DNA of 43,651 nucleotides from assembly GCA_910587305.1 (NCBI GenBank), contig CAJUKV010000024.1:12801-56451 (forward strand). Reading direction: 5' to 3'. Positions 6,630-15,556 of this stretch are shown one piece after another; the first letter of the stretch is position 1; every line of letters starts with the position of its first letter. This stretch comes from an uncultured Lachnospiraceae bacterium (GTDB taxonomy: Bacteria; Bacillota; Clostridia; Lachnospirales; Lachnospiraceae). A program made the translations under genes and the position numbers. The notes beneath the pieces were generated by a model. That model searched no databases and had not been told where the DNA came from. It was given only the letters and a program-made list of their open reading frames with translations.

Positions 6630-9600
6630 ATGAAAGATTTCTTGCAATTGTTTGACAAAATAACCGCCGATTGGTTCAGGGAGACGTTAGGGGAGCCTAC
6701 GCCGGTGCAGTGCGCCGCGTGGCCTGCTATTGCGTCAGGCTCTCATGTGCTTGTGTCGGCTCCTACGGGAACAGGAAAGACTCTTTCCGCTTTTCTGGTT
6801 TTTTTGGACAGGATGAAAAAAGAAGCGGCCGGAGGCAATTTGAAGCAGGAATTGCAGCTGGTCTATGTGTCGCCTCTGAAATCCCTTGCGTCGGATATTC
6901 GGGAGAATTTAAGAAAACCGCTTGCTGGGATTGGCGGGGAGGATTTGGTCAGGGTGGCGGTCCGCACAGGCGATACGACCCAGCAGGAGAGGCGACAGAT
7001 GGTGAGAAAGCCGCCTCATATTTTGATTATTACGCCTGAATCTTTGTATCTGATGCTCACAAGTAAAACAGGGCAGAATGTTTTGGCCACGGCACAGGCG
7101 GTGATTATAGACGAGCTCCACGCGCTGATTGATACGAAGCGGGGGGCTCATTTGATGTTGTCCATAGCCAGACTGGACGCCCTTTGCAAAAAGCCGCTGC
7201 AGAGAATTGGCTTATCCGCCACGATTTCGCCTCTTGCAGATGCGGCAAGGTATCTGGCTCCGGAGTCGGTTTTTGTGGCGGCTCCTTCTATGGAGAAGAA
7301 GGTGCGGCTTCAAATCCTTGGCTCTTATGTGGACAACAGAAGGAGAAAAAAAGACCCTGTATGGCAGGAGCTTTCGGCCCTTGTTCATCAGTATTGTCAG
7401 GGGAATCGAAGCGTGATTGCCTTTGTGGAGGGAAGAAGATACGCGGAGAAGCTGGCGTATTATGTGAATCTTTTGGGCGGGCAGGATTTTGCCCGGGTTC
7501 ACCACGGAAGCCTTTCCAAGGATCAGCGCATGGAGACGGAGCAGGCTTTAAGGGAGGGGAGGCTGCGGCTTCTTTGCGCCACTTCTTCCATGGAGCTTGG
7601 AATCGACGTGGGGGAAATTGACCAGGTGCTGCAGGTGGGGTGTCCGCGCACGATTTCCGGCACAATGCAAAGATTAGGCCGGGCCGGACACAACCCTGCC
7701 CGCACCAGTTTGATGTATTTGTTTCCCAGAACGCCGGCGGAAAGTATCCTGTGTGGGATGACGGCCCGGCTTGCAAGGGAGGGGTATGTGGAGAAAATGA
7801 ATCCCCCCAGAGGCTGTCTGGATGTGCTTGCGCAGCATCTGGTTTCCATGGCGGCTTTTAAGAGCTATGAAGTGAGCGAGGTAATGGAAATCCTTCCCCG
7901 GGCATGGCCTTTTGAGCAGGTGACGAAGGAGGACGTGAAGTCTGTGCTTGGGATGCTGGCAGGAGATTATGAGCACGAGAGAGACGTTCCGGCCCGTCCA
8001 AGGGTTTTGTATGACAGAATCCATGAAAAGGTGGAGGGAGACGGCTACAGCAGAATGCTTGCCCTTTCCACCGGCGGCACAATTCCCGATAAAGGGCTTT
8101 ACACCGTACGGACTCAGGAAGGGGTGAAGGTGGGGGAGGCGGACGAGGAGTTTGTCTATGAAACGCAAAAAGGCGACCGGTTTATTTTGGGAGCCTTTGC
8201 GTGGAAGGTGGTGAGCATTGACCGGGATACGGTGACGGTCACGAAAGCGCCTGTGGAAGGGGCCCGTCTGCCCTTTTGGAAGGGAGAGATAAAAGGAAGG
8301 GCGAAAGAGACAGGAGAGGCTTTCGGCCGGATTTTACGAAGGCTCCAGGAAGCGGCGGAGGACGGAAAGCTTCTGGAGGCCCTCTCGGAGCTTGGGCTGG
8401 ATGCGTCCGCGTCAAAATCCGCCTGCGGATATTTGAAACGGCAGATGGAGGCCACAGGCATTTTGCCAAACGACAAAGTGATTGTGGCGGAGCATTTCAG
8501 GGATCAATCCGGCAACAGTCAGTTGATGATTCACTCCGTTTTCGGACGGCGCGTCAATGCGCCCCTTGCACTGCTAGCTGCCCAGACCGCCAGGGAGGAA
8601 ATGGGAATCAATATCGGGAGCGTTGACGAGGAGGATGGTTTTCTGCTTTATTCTTACGGGAATGAGGCGATAGGGGATGGGCTTTTAAAAAGGGTGCGCC
8701 CGGAAACGAGCAGGGATATTTTATCAGCCCTGCTTCCCGCCACGCCGCTCTTTAATATGGCCTTTCGCTATAACTGCGGCCGGGCTCTGATGATGGGGGT
8801 GCGCAGAAACGGAAGGCTGCCTTTGTGGATGCAGCGGCTGCGGAGCGCGGAAATGCTGGATCAGGTGGTCAGGGAAAAGGAGCATCCTTTAATTCGGGAA
8901 ACCGAAAGGGAGTGTATGGAGCAGCTGTGGGATGTGGACGGCGTACAAAATCTGCTGGGAAAAATTCAGTCCGGCGAGATTTTGGTGCATGAGATTTACA
9001 CCGAAACGCCCTCCCCGATGTCGCTGCCCCTGCAGTGGGCCCAGGAGGCGGCGGTGATGTACGATTATGCGCCTACGCCCCGTGGAATCTACGGAGCGGT
9101 GGAGGAAGCTTTAAAGAAGGAGAAGGAACTGCTACGCCCGGGTGAAAAGGAGCTTTCGGCCATCAGCTACGGCAATAACCCGCAGGGCAGGGAAAAGCTG
9201 CCGGAGGACGAGCGGCAGCTGCACGCACTTTTGATGACGGAGGGAGATTTGGCGGCAGGCGAGATAGACGTTCCGGTGGAATGGCTGGAAAAGCTTGCCG
9301 CGGAAGGGCGCGCGCTTTATTTGGAGCAGGGACTTTGGATTGCCGCGGAGCTCGAGGAAGAATACAGGATTGCCCTGGAAAAGACAGAAGAAAAGGGTGC
9401 GGAGACTTTGTATGCCGGAGAAACGGAAACTGAAGAAGCCCTTCGCATCGTCCGCAGGATGCTCCGTTACCGCGGCGGGGCAAGCATCCGGCAGGTGATG
9501 CACAGATACGGCTGGCAATGGGAAACCGCCAGGGCAGTGCTTACGGAACTGTGTAAAAGGAAAGAAGCGGTAGCGCAGGAGGAGCCCTGCGATGACGCCG

Positions 9601-10829
9601 GTGAGGGCAAAGAAGTCCACTACTACCATGCACAGCTTTATAAGCGGGCAAGGACACGGACTCTGCGTTCATTGCGGGAAGAAATTGTTACCTGTCCCGC
9701 AAACGCTTACGCGGATCTTCTTGTTTCCCGGCTGAAACGTCCCCTGCCGCCGGAGGAATGCATAAAAGAAGCGGTTTCAATGCTTTCAGGCAGGGCTTTT
9801 CCGGGGGCGGCCTGGGAGGAATATTTTCTTCCTGCCAGAGTGAAAAATTATAAGGAAAGCCTGCTTGACAGTCTGCTTTCGGCAGGAGAATTTTTCTGGC
9901 ACATGGAAGACGGGGGCAAGGTTCGTTTTGACAAAACAGAGTTTATTGACTGGGAGAAAGAGCCGCAAATTCCTTGGGAGGAGCTTTCGGAAAAGGAAAA
10001 GCTTATGACACAGGCGCTTATAAGACGGGGCGCCAGCTTTATGCAGGCGTTAAACGGCGTACTGCCATCCGGGGAATCGCCTTATGATACGCTATTGTCT
10101 TTGATGGAAAAGGGGGTAGTGTATGCGGATAGCTTTTTACCGGTGCGGCAATGGCTGAATAAAGAAAAGACAAAAAAATCTGCCGCCAGAGTGCGTGTGG
10201 GCGTTCGGGTAAAGGCTTTGCAGGCCGGACGGTGGGATTTGGTGCGGCCTCTTCGGGAAATAACGGTGCAGGAGCAGATGGACGGATGCTTTGACAATTA
10301 TCTTATTTTGTGCCGGGAAACCGCTGCGCTTTACGGGCTTTCCTGGCAGGAAGCATTAACCGTCCTGCGTGTTCAGGAATATACGGGACAAGTAAGGAGG
10401 GGATATTTCGTAAAAGGTTTTTCCGGTATACAGTTTATCCGCAGAAAGGATTTCGAAAGGGTGAGCGCAGGCCTTCTTCATCCCGGTCAGGAGGCGGCCT
10501 TTTTGTGTGCCGCCGACCCATGGCAGCCCTTTGGAAAGCTGCTTTCCCATGAGAAGGGCAGGGAGTTTACGAACCTGCCGGGAACAGCCGTGGCCTTTCG
10601 GGGCGGCGTACCCGTTGTTCTTTTTGAAAAGCAGGGCAAAACGCTGCGGGTTTTTGAGAAGGAGGGGGTAACGGAGATTTTGCGTTTGTTTACGGATGCA
10701 TATAAAAAAGGCAGCATTTTTAGAGGGAAAAAGCGGATTGTGGTAAAAGATTATCCGGCCGGGGCTGTGGAAGCCCTGGTGGAAAGCGGCTTTGTCAGAA
10801 ATGTGCAGGATTATGTGCTGTATCAATGA
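6630..10829 (+). CDS. lhr: Lhr-type large ATP-dependent helicase
   Basis: A 1399-residue superfamily 2 helicase. Motif I SAPTGTGKT is at about 43-51, motif II DELH at 161-164, motif III SAT at 196-198 and motif VI QRLGRAGH at 347-354, followed by a long Lhr-like C-terminal part. Length and motif types (DELH rather than DEAD) fit full-length Lhr (E. coli about 1540 aa). Lhr proteins are 3'-5' translocases linked to nucleic-acid repair. A helix-turn-helix-like segment (RQVMHRYGWQWETARAVLTE) is near residue 950. I place the start at MKDFLQLFDK because the family begins about there, though the upstream site (AATAGGT) is weak. It stands alone and is followed by the dispersed repeat. Confidence 0.88.
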   Translation: MKDFLQLFDKITADWFRETLGEPTPVQCAAWPAIASGSHVLVSAPTGTGKTLSAFLVFLDRMKKEAAGGNLKQELQLVYVSPLKSLASDIRENLRKPLAGIGGEDLVRVAVRTGDTTQQERRQMVRKPPHILIITPESLYLMLTSKTGQNVLATAQAVIIDELHALIDTKRGAHLMLSIARLDALCKKPLQRIGLSATISPLADAARYLAPESVFVAAPSMEKKVRLQILGSYVDNRRRKKDPVWQELSALVHQYCQGNRSVIAFVEGRRYAEKLAYYVNLLGGQDFARVHHGSLSKDQRMETEQALREGRLRLLCATSSMELGIDVGEIDQVLQVGCPRTISGTMQRLGRAGHNPARTSLMYLFPRTPAESILCGMTARLAREGYVEKMNPPRGCLDVLAQHLVSMAAFKSYEVSEVMEILPRAWPFEQVTKEDVKSVLGMLAGDYEHERDVPARPRVLYDRIHEKVEGDGYSRMLALSTGGTIPDKGLYTVRTQEGVKVGEADEEFVYETQKGDRFILGAFAWKVVSIDRDTVTVTKAPVEGARLPFWKGEIKGRAKETGEAFGRILRRLQEAAEDGKLLEALSELGLDASASKSACGYLKRQMEATGILPNDKVIVAEHFRDQSGNSQLMIHSVFGRRVNAPLALLAAQTAREEMGINIGSVDEEDGFLLYSYGNEAIGDGLLKRVRPETSRDILSALLPATPLFNMAFRYNCGRALMMGVRRNGRLPLWMQRLRSAEMLDQVVREKEHPLIRETERECMEQLWDVDGVQNLLGKIQSGEILVHEIYTETPSPMSLPLQWAQEAAVMYDYAPTPRGIYGAVEEALKKEKELLRPGEKELSAISYGNNPQGREKLPEDERQLHALLMTEGDLAAGEIDVPVEWLEKLAAEGRALYLEQGLWIAAELEEEYRIALEKTEEKGAETLYAGETETEEALRIVRRMLRYRGGASIRQVMHRYGWQWETARAVLTELCKRKEAVAQEEPCDDAGEGKEVHYYHAQLYKRARTRTLRSLREEIVTCPANAYADLLVSRLKRPLPPEECIKEAVSMLSGRAFPGAAWEEYFLPARVKNYKESLLDSLLSAGEFFWHMEDGGKVRFDKTEFIDWEKEPQIPWEELSEKEKLMTQALIRRGASFMQALNGVLPSGESPYDTLLSLMEKGVVYADSFLPVRQWLNKEKTKKSAARVRVGVRVKALQAGRWDLVRPLREITVQEQMDGCFDNYLILCRETAALYGLSWQEALTVLRVQEYTGQVRRGYFVKGFSGIQFIRRKDFERVSAGLLHPGQEAAFLCAADPWQPFGKLLSHEKGREFTNLPGTAVAFRGGVPVVLFEKQGKTLRVFEKEGVTEILRLFTDAYKKGSIFRGKKRIVVKDYPAGAVEALVESGFVRNVQDYVLYQ

Positions 10830-10840
10830 CGAAGTGTGAA

Positions 10841-11045
10841 GAAGAGATGCAGATTTTCTAAGGCGTCAAAGGACGCCGCCTAAGAAAATCTAAGTCATCT
10901 CTCGAAGAATCGCCTTGGGCGATTCTTCTGAAATAATTCATGTATTGTTTGTGCCGCAAAGCGGCATGTGGCATGTCGGGAAGTGTGAAAACGAATGGTT
11001 CATGTATTGTTTGCGCTGCAAAGCGACATGTTGGGAAGCGTGGAA
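10841..11045. repeat. Dispersed structured repeat, with partial internal duplication
   Basis: Same family as 1-334. AGAGATG (10843-10849) pairs with CATCTCT (10896-10902), AGATTTTCT with AGAAAATCT, and GGCGTC with GACGCC. The outer stem differs from that of the copies at 1-334 yet remains fully paired. The tail is duplicated: two stretches beginning TTCATGTATTGTTTG occur about 65 bp apart. It starts 12 bp after the helicase stop codon. Confidence 0.85.
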
Positions 11046-11116
11046 AAAGTCCTGCATGGAAAAATAGATTGGGAAATAGATGTCTATTCCCGGAATGTGA
11101 AAAATAGCAAAAAACT

Positions 11117-11157
11117 CTGCCGCGCTTTGTCAACCATGGGATTGCAAAGTGCGGCAG
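11117..11157 (-). terminator. Terminator of the minus-strand acidic protein gene
   Basis: CTGCCGCGCTTTG and CAAAGTGCGGCAG form a 13-bp stem with one wobble. On the minus strand it is followed by AGTTTTTTGC. Confidence 0.85.
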
Positions 11158-11228
11158 CTATTTATTTACAATAAGCCGACTTGCGGAGCATGGCGGCGTT
11201 TGTTTAATATTCGCTTTCAAATCATGTA

Positions 11229-12038
11229 TTACAAAGTAACATCCACATGCCCGCCCTCCACAGGAATAGGAGTTTCGGGAATATCCACGGGAACTTCCAT
11301 GCCGGAAAGCTGGAGGGACACGTTGTTTGCGGTTTCCTGTTTGTCCTGGAGCATCTTGTCGATCATGGCTTTCAGGTATTTCATATCCGCCTCCACGATC
11401 TCCTTCAGTTCCTCCGAACGGTGCTTTTTCTTCATGCGCTCGAGATCTTCGGGAGACATTTCTTCACAGGAAAAAGTTGAAAGTTCTTCGGACAATTCGT
11501 CAAGGCCCATTTCATCCTCCAATTCCTCCATGCTTTCTTCCATGAGCTTTTCCAATTCCGCCATCAGCTCTTCGAGTTCTTCCTTGCTTAGCTCTAAAGT
11601 ATCATCTTCGTCCATATTTTCCAGTTCGAAGATTTCTTCTTCGTCGATAATTTCATCTATATTATTTGCTCCGTTTCGTTTTGCCTGTTCTTCTTCTTTT
11701 AGGTGTTTCATCCGTTTCCGGGCAATACGCTCCATTTTTTGGGCATGGACAAGGGCCATGCGCAGCTCCCGTGAATCATAATCGCCGCTGGTGCTGTTTA
11801 ACATCTTGCCCTGGAGCATTGCCACCTTTTGGCGGGCTTTGACTTTGATTCGGCTTGCGCCGCCGGAAGTTTTAGTGAGCAGTATTTGAGAAGAAATTTC
11901 TTTAAAATTGTAATTCAGACGTTTGAATTTTTTCTTGGTTGGAGATGAAATGCGGACAGTGCCTGCCGAAGAACCATTCGCATTTCTCAACCTTATGATA
12001 GCCGCATTAGAATTGTTTGAACCGATTCGCATACCCAT
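11229..12038 (-). CDS. Hypothetical acidic coiled-coil protein (269 aa)
   Basis: I do not recognise a named family. The first 75 residues are basic and Ser/Asn-rich (RLRNANGSSAGTVRISSP, KKKFKRLNYNFKEISSQIL). A central helix carries many Arg/Lys/His residues (HAQKMERIARKRMKHLKEEE). Residues about 125-200 are extremely acidic (DEEEIFELENMDEDDTLELS and ELEKLMEESMEELEDE), and the tail is predicted beta or disordered (PVDIPETPIPVEGG). There is no signal peptide. The ribosome binding site GGAGG precedes the ATG at 12038; the ATG two codons later is also possible. It lies near the flagellin-like gene but on the opposite strand. A scaffold or motility-related role would be a guess. Confidence 0.75.
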   Translation of the reverse strand: MGMRIGSNNSNAAIIRLRNANGSSAGTVRISSPTKKKFKRLNYNFKEISSQILLTKTSGGASRIKVKARQKVAMLQGKMLNSTSGDYDSRELRMALVHAQKMERIARKRMKHLKEEEQAKRNGANNIDEIIDEEEIFELENMDEDDTLELSKEELEELMAELEKLMEESMEELEDEMGLDELSEELSTFSCEEMSPEDLERMKKKHRSEELKEIVEADMKYLKAMIDKMLQDKQETANNVSLQLSGMEVPVDIPETPIPVEGGHVDVTL

Positions 12039-12177
12039 GTTAATCCTCCATGATTTTAATAGACTGCAGATTTCGTAATGGCAACTCCGTTTACCATTAA
12101 AAGTTATATTTATATATCGGCAGTTTGAGGCATAATTTTAAGTGCTTTGCGGATACTTCAAATAAAATAAATACGGC

Positions 12178-12206
12178 TTGCTAAAAGCAGATACCTATAG
12201 TAATAT
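12178..12206 (+). promoter_or_regulatory. Candidate promoter for DUF3842 gene
   Basis: TTGCTA (12178-12183), 17-nt spacer, TAATAT (12201-12206). If used, the transcript has a leader of about 270 nt made almost entirely of three repeat copies. The rest of 12039-12250 is AT-rich and shows nothing else. Confidence 0.35.
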
Positions 12207-12255
12207 AGAATAACTTAAACAGGAAAAACATAGAAATGAAGTTAAGCTTGGAATA

Positions 12256-12474
12256 AGCTTGGAAGTAAATTTCCGGAATTTCTATTGGCAGCAGTATGGC
12301 AAGCAAAGCTTACCATATGCAGGGAGTATAAGTTTGAAAGTTCCTTTCAAACTATTTATTGGTGGCAGTACCGCAAGCACGGCTTGCGGTATGCGGGAAG
12401 GAGAAGTTTGGAAGTAAACTTCCAAACTATTTATCGGTGACAGTACTGCAAGCACAGCTTGCGGTATGCGGGGG
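12256..12474 (+). repeat. Three tandem copies of the 5'-leader repeat (about 75 bp each)
   Basis: Copies start at 12256, 12331 and 12405. Each has a first hairpin (AGTTTGGAAGT/ACTTCCAAACT in the third copy) and a second hairpin (ACTGCAAGC/GCTTGCGGT), ending in ATGCGGG or ATGCGGGGG. Copies 1 and 2 are diverged but keep paired arms. The last GGGGG ends at 12474, 7 nt before the DUF3842 start codon. Confidence 0.85.
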
Positions 12475-12481
12475 TATAAAA

Positions 12482-12892
12482 ATGAACATACTTGTTGTTG
12501 ACGCTCAGGGCGGGGGTATAGGGAAACAACTGATTTCATCTATGAAACAATCCATAAGCAGTGCGGCGATATGGGCGGTTGGAACAAATGTGACAGCTAC
12601 GACCGCTATGTTAAAGGCCGGGGCGGATCAGGCTGCGACAGGTGAGAATGCGGTTGTGGTGGCAGCCAGAAAGGCAGATGTGATTGTTGGACCGGTAGGC
12701 ATTGTGATAGCGGATTCTTTGTTTGGAGAAATAACCCCTGTAATGGCTAAGGCAATTGCGCAAAGCGACGCGAAAAGAGTTTTTATCCCTTTTAATCACT
12801 GCGATAATATTATAGTGGGGGTATCCAGTTACAGTACGGGGAAATTGATACAGGAAGCGGTAGAACAGGTCCGTAAGCTTTGTCAGGAATAG
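12482..12892 (+). CDS. DUF3842 family protein
   Basis: A 136-residue protein matching DUF3842 (PF12953) throughout: it starts MNILVVDAQGGGIGKQL, a Rossmann-like glycine motif, and contains GADQAATGENAVV and GPVGIVIADSLFGEITP. The function of the family is unknown; the glycine-rich start suggests nucleotide or cofactor binding. The start is fixed at 12482 because the open frame upstream only translates repeat DNA, and GGGGG from the repeat lies 7 nt upstream as the ribosome binding site. It is monocistronic as far as I can see. Confidence 0.9.
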   Translation: MNILVVDAQGGGIGKQLISSMKQSISSAAIWAVGTNVTATTAMLKAGADQAATGENAVVVAARKADVIVGPVGIVIADSLFGEITPVMAKAIAQSDAKRVFIPFNHCDNIIVGVSSYSTGKLIQEAVEQVRKLCQE

Positions 12893-13001
12893 GTATAAGA
12901 TGGTGGTATTGGAAATGCCTGAAAATTAAGAGATGCTTTTTATACGCCGGTGAAAAGTATCAGATTGAGAAAAATATTTGGAAGATAATCCCTCGAAGAT
13001 A

Positions 13002-13030
13002 TTGTATTTAAAGGATGCATATAGTATAAT
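13002..13030 (+). promoter_or_regulatory. Promoter of flagellin-like gene
   Basis: TTGTAT (13002-13007), 17-nt spacer, TATAAT (13025-13030). It resembles a SigA promoter; I see no clear SigD (TAAA-N15-GCCGATAA) motif, although flagellins usually have one. Confidence 0.6.
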
Positions 13031-13104
13031 AGTACTACAAATAGATGAATGGATTGGTCATAGCAAAATGAAATATATTGTTGCTTAGGCGGAAGGGAGT
13101 ATTT

Positions 13105-13893
13105 ATGAGAATATCGCCAGTTAGTAATAATTATTACACTAATTATAAAACGAATTCCATCTATGGAAAAATAGCCAGTGGAAAACGAATCCGGACAGCA
13201 GCTGACGATGCGGCCGGACTTGCGATTGCCAATAAGTTAAAAAAGCAAGGCAATGGTTTTGATGTAGCTTCCAACAACATTAGCGATGGCATCGGTGTTG
13301 CCAATATTCAGGATGGCGCTCTTGGGACGATGCAGGATTCCCTGCAGAGAATCCGTGAGCTTAGTCTTAAGGCGTCAAATGGAATATACGGCAGTGATGA
13401 CAAGGAAATGTTTCAGGCGGAGATAGACCAGCTGTTGCAGGATATTGAGCGCACTGCGGTTGGTACGCAGTATAATGAAAAGAATCTGCTTGACGGCAGC
13501 ATGGCGGATATGTATATCGCATCGAATCCTTCCGCAGGCGAAGGAATGTCCATTAAGATGGAGAATGCAACCCTAAAAGCTCTTGGCATTGAAGGCTATA
13601 ATGTTACGGGAGATTTCAATATCAAAGATATTGATGCCGCTATGGATAAGATCAGCATGGCGAGAAGCCGTACCGGCGCATCCACTAACGCGATGTATCA
13701 TGCCTATAATTATACCAGATCGGCTTCGGAGGAAATGCTTTCATCCAGAAGCAGAATTGAAGATCTGGATATTGGCAAGGCGGTTTCACAGCAAAAGAGC
13801 GAGAAACTTATGAAGGATTACCGTATGTCAATGCTTCGCAGGAAAATGCAGGATGACAATTCTCTGGTTGTGAGAATGTTTGGCAATATGTAA
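13105..13893 (+). CDS. Atypical flagellin-like protein (262 aa)
   Basis: The flagellin N-terminal domain is clear: SGKRIRTAADDAAGLAIANK at about 29-48, then NNISDGIGVANIQDGALG and LQRIRELSLKASNG. The D0/D1 C-terminal region is present but unusual. SRIEDLDIGKAVSQQKSEKL replaces the usual SRIRDxDMA helix, and the protein ends with a basic, Met-rich tail (DYRMSMLRRKMQDDNSLVVR) instead of the conserved QANQ-type end. The extreme N-terminus (NNYYTNYKTNSIYG) is also divergent. It may be a minor, non-polymerising or hook-proximal flagellin. The start has GAAGGGAG upstream. No other flagellar genes are in the window. Confidence 0.85.
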   Translation: MRISPVSNNYYTNYKTNSIYGKIASGKRIRTAADDAAGLAIANKLKKQGNGFDVASNNISDGIGVANIQDGALGTMQDSLQRIRELSLKASNGIYGSDDKEMFQAEIDQLLQDIERTAVGTQYNEKNLLDGSMADMYIASNPSAGEGMSIKMENATLKALGIEGYNVTGDFNIKDIDAAMDKISMARSRTGASTNAMYHAYNYTRSASEEMLSSRSRIEDLDIGKAVSQQKSEKLMKDYRMSMLRRKMQDDNSLVVRMFGNM

Positions 13894-13972
13894 GTGGAAG
13901 CAGATAAAGCACGGTATTAGCCTAAGAGGCAATGGGTTAATTAGAAATAATATTCTAAAATAATGAAAATTA

Positions 13973-14008
13973 GAAATCATCTGTGGCTGCCACAGATGAA
14001 TTTCTTTT
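13973..14008 (+). terminator. Terminator after flagellin-like gene
   Basis: GAAAT-CATCTGTGG and CCACAGATG-A-ATTTC pair with a 3-nt loop, then TTTTAT. Confidence 0.8.
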
Positions 14009-14110
14009 ATATGCAATAAACCGATTCGCGAAGCGTGTCGGAGATTGAACACAGATCCATGCAGGGAGAAAATCTTTCCTGCCATATTACTATTTAAGGA
14101 GGGTTAGGTT

Positions 14111-15241
14111 ATGGTTTACCAGGATTTTCAGGATTTACATTTGTCAGCGCTTGGATTTGGCGCGATGCGTCTCCCGGTGGTTAACGGGGATGACGCTCAG
14201 ATTGATATCGCGGCGGCCGAGGAAATGATAGACTACGCTAAGGAGCATGGAATCAATTATTTTGATACCGCGTGGGGCTATCATAGTGGTAATTCGGAGC
14301 TTGTAGTGGGAAAGGCATTAAGGAAATATCCCCGTGAAAGCTATTATCTTGCCACAAAGTTTCCGGGATACGATCTTTCCAATATGTCTAAAGTAAAGGA
14401 GATCTTTGAAAAGCAGCTTGAAAAGTGCGGGGTAGATTACTTTGACTTTTACCTGTTCCACAATGTATGCGAGATGAACATTGACGCGTATCTGGATGAA
14501 AAATACGGTATTTATGAGTATTTGATGGAACAGAAGAAAAATGGACGGATTAAGCATCTTGGCTTTTCGGCCCATGGGAATTATGAGGTTATGAAACGGT
14601 TCTTGGAAGCTTATGGGGCCGATATGGAATTTTGTCAGATACAGCTTAATTATCTCGACTGGACTTTCCAGGATGCAAAGGCTAAGGTGGAGTTACTGGA
14701 TTCCTATAAGATACCGGTATGGGTAATGGAGCCGCTGCGCGGCGGACGTCTTTGCAAGCTGTCGGAGGAGAATACGAAGAAGTTAAAGGCTCTGCGGCCG
14801 GAGGAAGATGTTCCCGCATGGGCATTCCGCTATTTACAGACGCTTCCTGGTGTGAAAGTAATTCTCTCCGGCATGTCTAATATGGAGCAGTTAAAAGAAA
14901 ATATCGGAACCTTTTCATCGGATAAACCCCTTAACAAAGAAGAAATGGATGCGCTGCTTTCGGTTGCGGAGGGATTGTTAAATGGTCTTTTGCCTTGTAC
15001 GGCGTGCCGCTACTGTGTGAGCCATTGTCCTAAGGGGCTTGATATTCCAAGACTGTTAGAGCTGTATAACGAGCATGAATTTACGGGAGGAGGCTTTATC
15101 GCGCCTATGGCGTTGTCGTCGATAGACGAGGAAAAACGGCCTTCTGCCTGTGTGGGATGCCGCAGCTGTGAAAAGGTCTGCCCACAGCAGATTAAAATTT
15201 CCGAAGCAATGTCCGCGTTTGATGCTAAAATCAAGGAGTAA
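14111..15241 (+). CDS. Aldo/keto reductase with C-terminal 4Fe-4S domain
   Basis: A 376-residue protein. The aldo/keto reductase barrel (PF00248) occupies about 1-285, with GFGAMRLP at the start, the NYFDTAWGYH motif carrying the catalytic Asp and Tyr, ATKFP with the Lys and YLFHNV with the His. The C-terminus has two cysteine clusters, CTACRYCVSHCPK (about 297-309) and CVGCRSCEKVCPQ (about 345-357), typical of two [4Fe-4S] centres. This ferredoxin-fused type is common in anaerobic Clostridia. It suggests electron transfer between ferredoxin-like partners and a carbonyl substrate, which is not identifiable. The ribosome binding site is AAGGAGG. A terminator follows. Confidence 0.92.
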   Translation: MVYQDFQDLHLSALGFGAMRLPVVNGDDAQIDIAAAEEMIDYAKEHGINYFDTAWGYHSGNSELVVGKALRKYPRESYYLATKFPGYDLSNMSKVKEIFEKQLEKCGVDYFDFYLFHNVCEMNIDAYLDEKYGIYEYLMEQKKNGRIKHLGFSAHGNYEVMKRFLEAYGADMEFCQIQLNYLDWTFQDAKAKVELLDSYKIPVWVMEPLRGGRLCKLSEENTKKLKALRPEEDVPAWAFRYLQTLPGVKVILSGMSNMEQLKENIGTFSSDKPLNKEEMDALLSVAEGLLNGLLPCTACRYCVSHCPKGLDIPRLLELYNEHEFTGGGFIAPMALSSIDEEKRPSACVGCRSCEKVCPQQIKISEAMSAFDAKIKE

Positions 15242-15267
15242 AAGAATATTTATACATATAATTCCCG

Positions 15268-15312
15268 CCCCAAAAGCCGTAGAGCCTTGTGTTCTGCGGC
15301 TTTTGGGGTATT
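15268..15312 (+). terminator. Terminator after aldo/keto reductase
   Basis: CCCCAAAAGCCG (15268-15279) and CGGCTTTTGGGG (15297-15308) form a perfect 12-bp stem followed by TATT. Confidence 0.75.
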
Positions 15313-15378
15313 AAAAAATAAGATGATGGAAGAAAATAACGGCGCTTTAAACCGGTGCCCCGCAAAAAGTCAGGCGAC

Positions 15379-15407
15379 TTGAAAAAAGTGCTTTTCTATG
15401 GTATGAT
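15379..15407 (+). promoter_or_regulatory. Promoter of LacI-type regulator
   Basis: TTGAAA (15379-15384), 17-nt spacer, TATGAT (15402-15407). Confidence 0.6.
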
Positions 15408-15556
15408 GTTTTGTAATAGGAACAGCGTTTGCTTATATCTGAAGCTTATATATTTATTCAGGAAAATGAATGAATGAAAAGCCAGGGTTTGCAGGCCAAA
15501 CACGGGAAAAAAGCAGAGCGTGTACATATAAGATAGAGGAAAGGAGAAGATATCAA

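Noticed and set aside
11149..11781. Plus-strand serine-rich open frame of 210 codons
   Set aside because: It is antisense to the acidic protein gene: Glu codons read backwards give Ser. It has no ribosome binding site.
12359..12481. Upstream extension of the DUF3842 frame
   Set aside because: It translates the hairpin repeats. The same peptide pattern appears before the unrelated gene at 17338, so it is repeat DNA, not protein.
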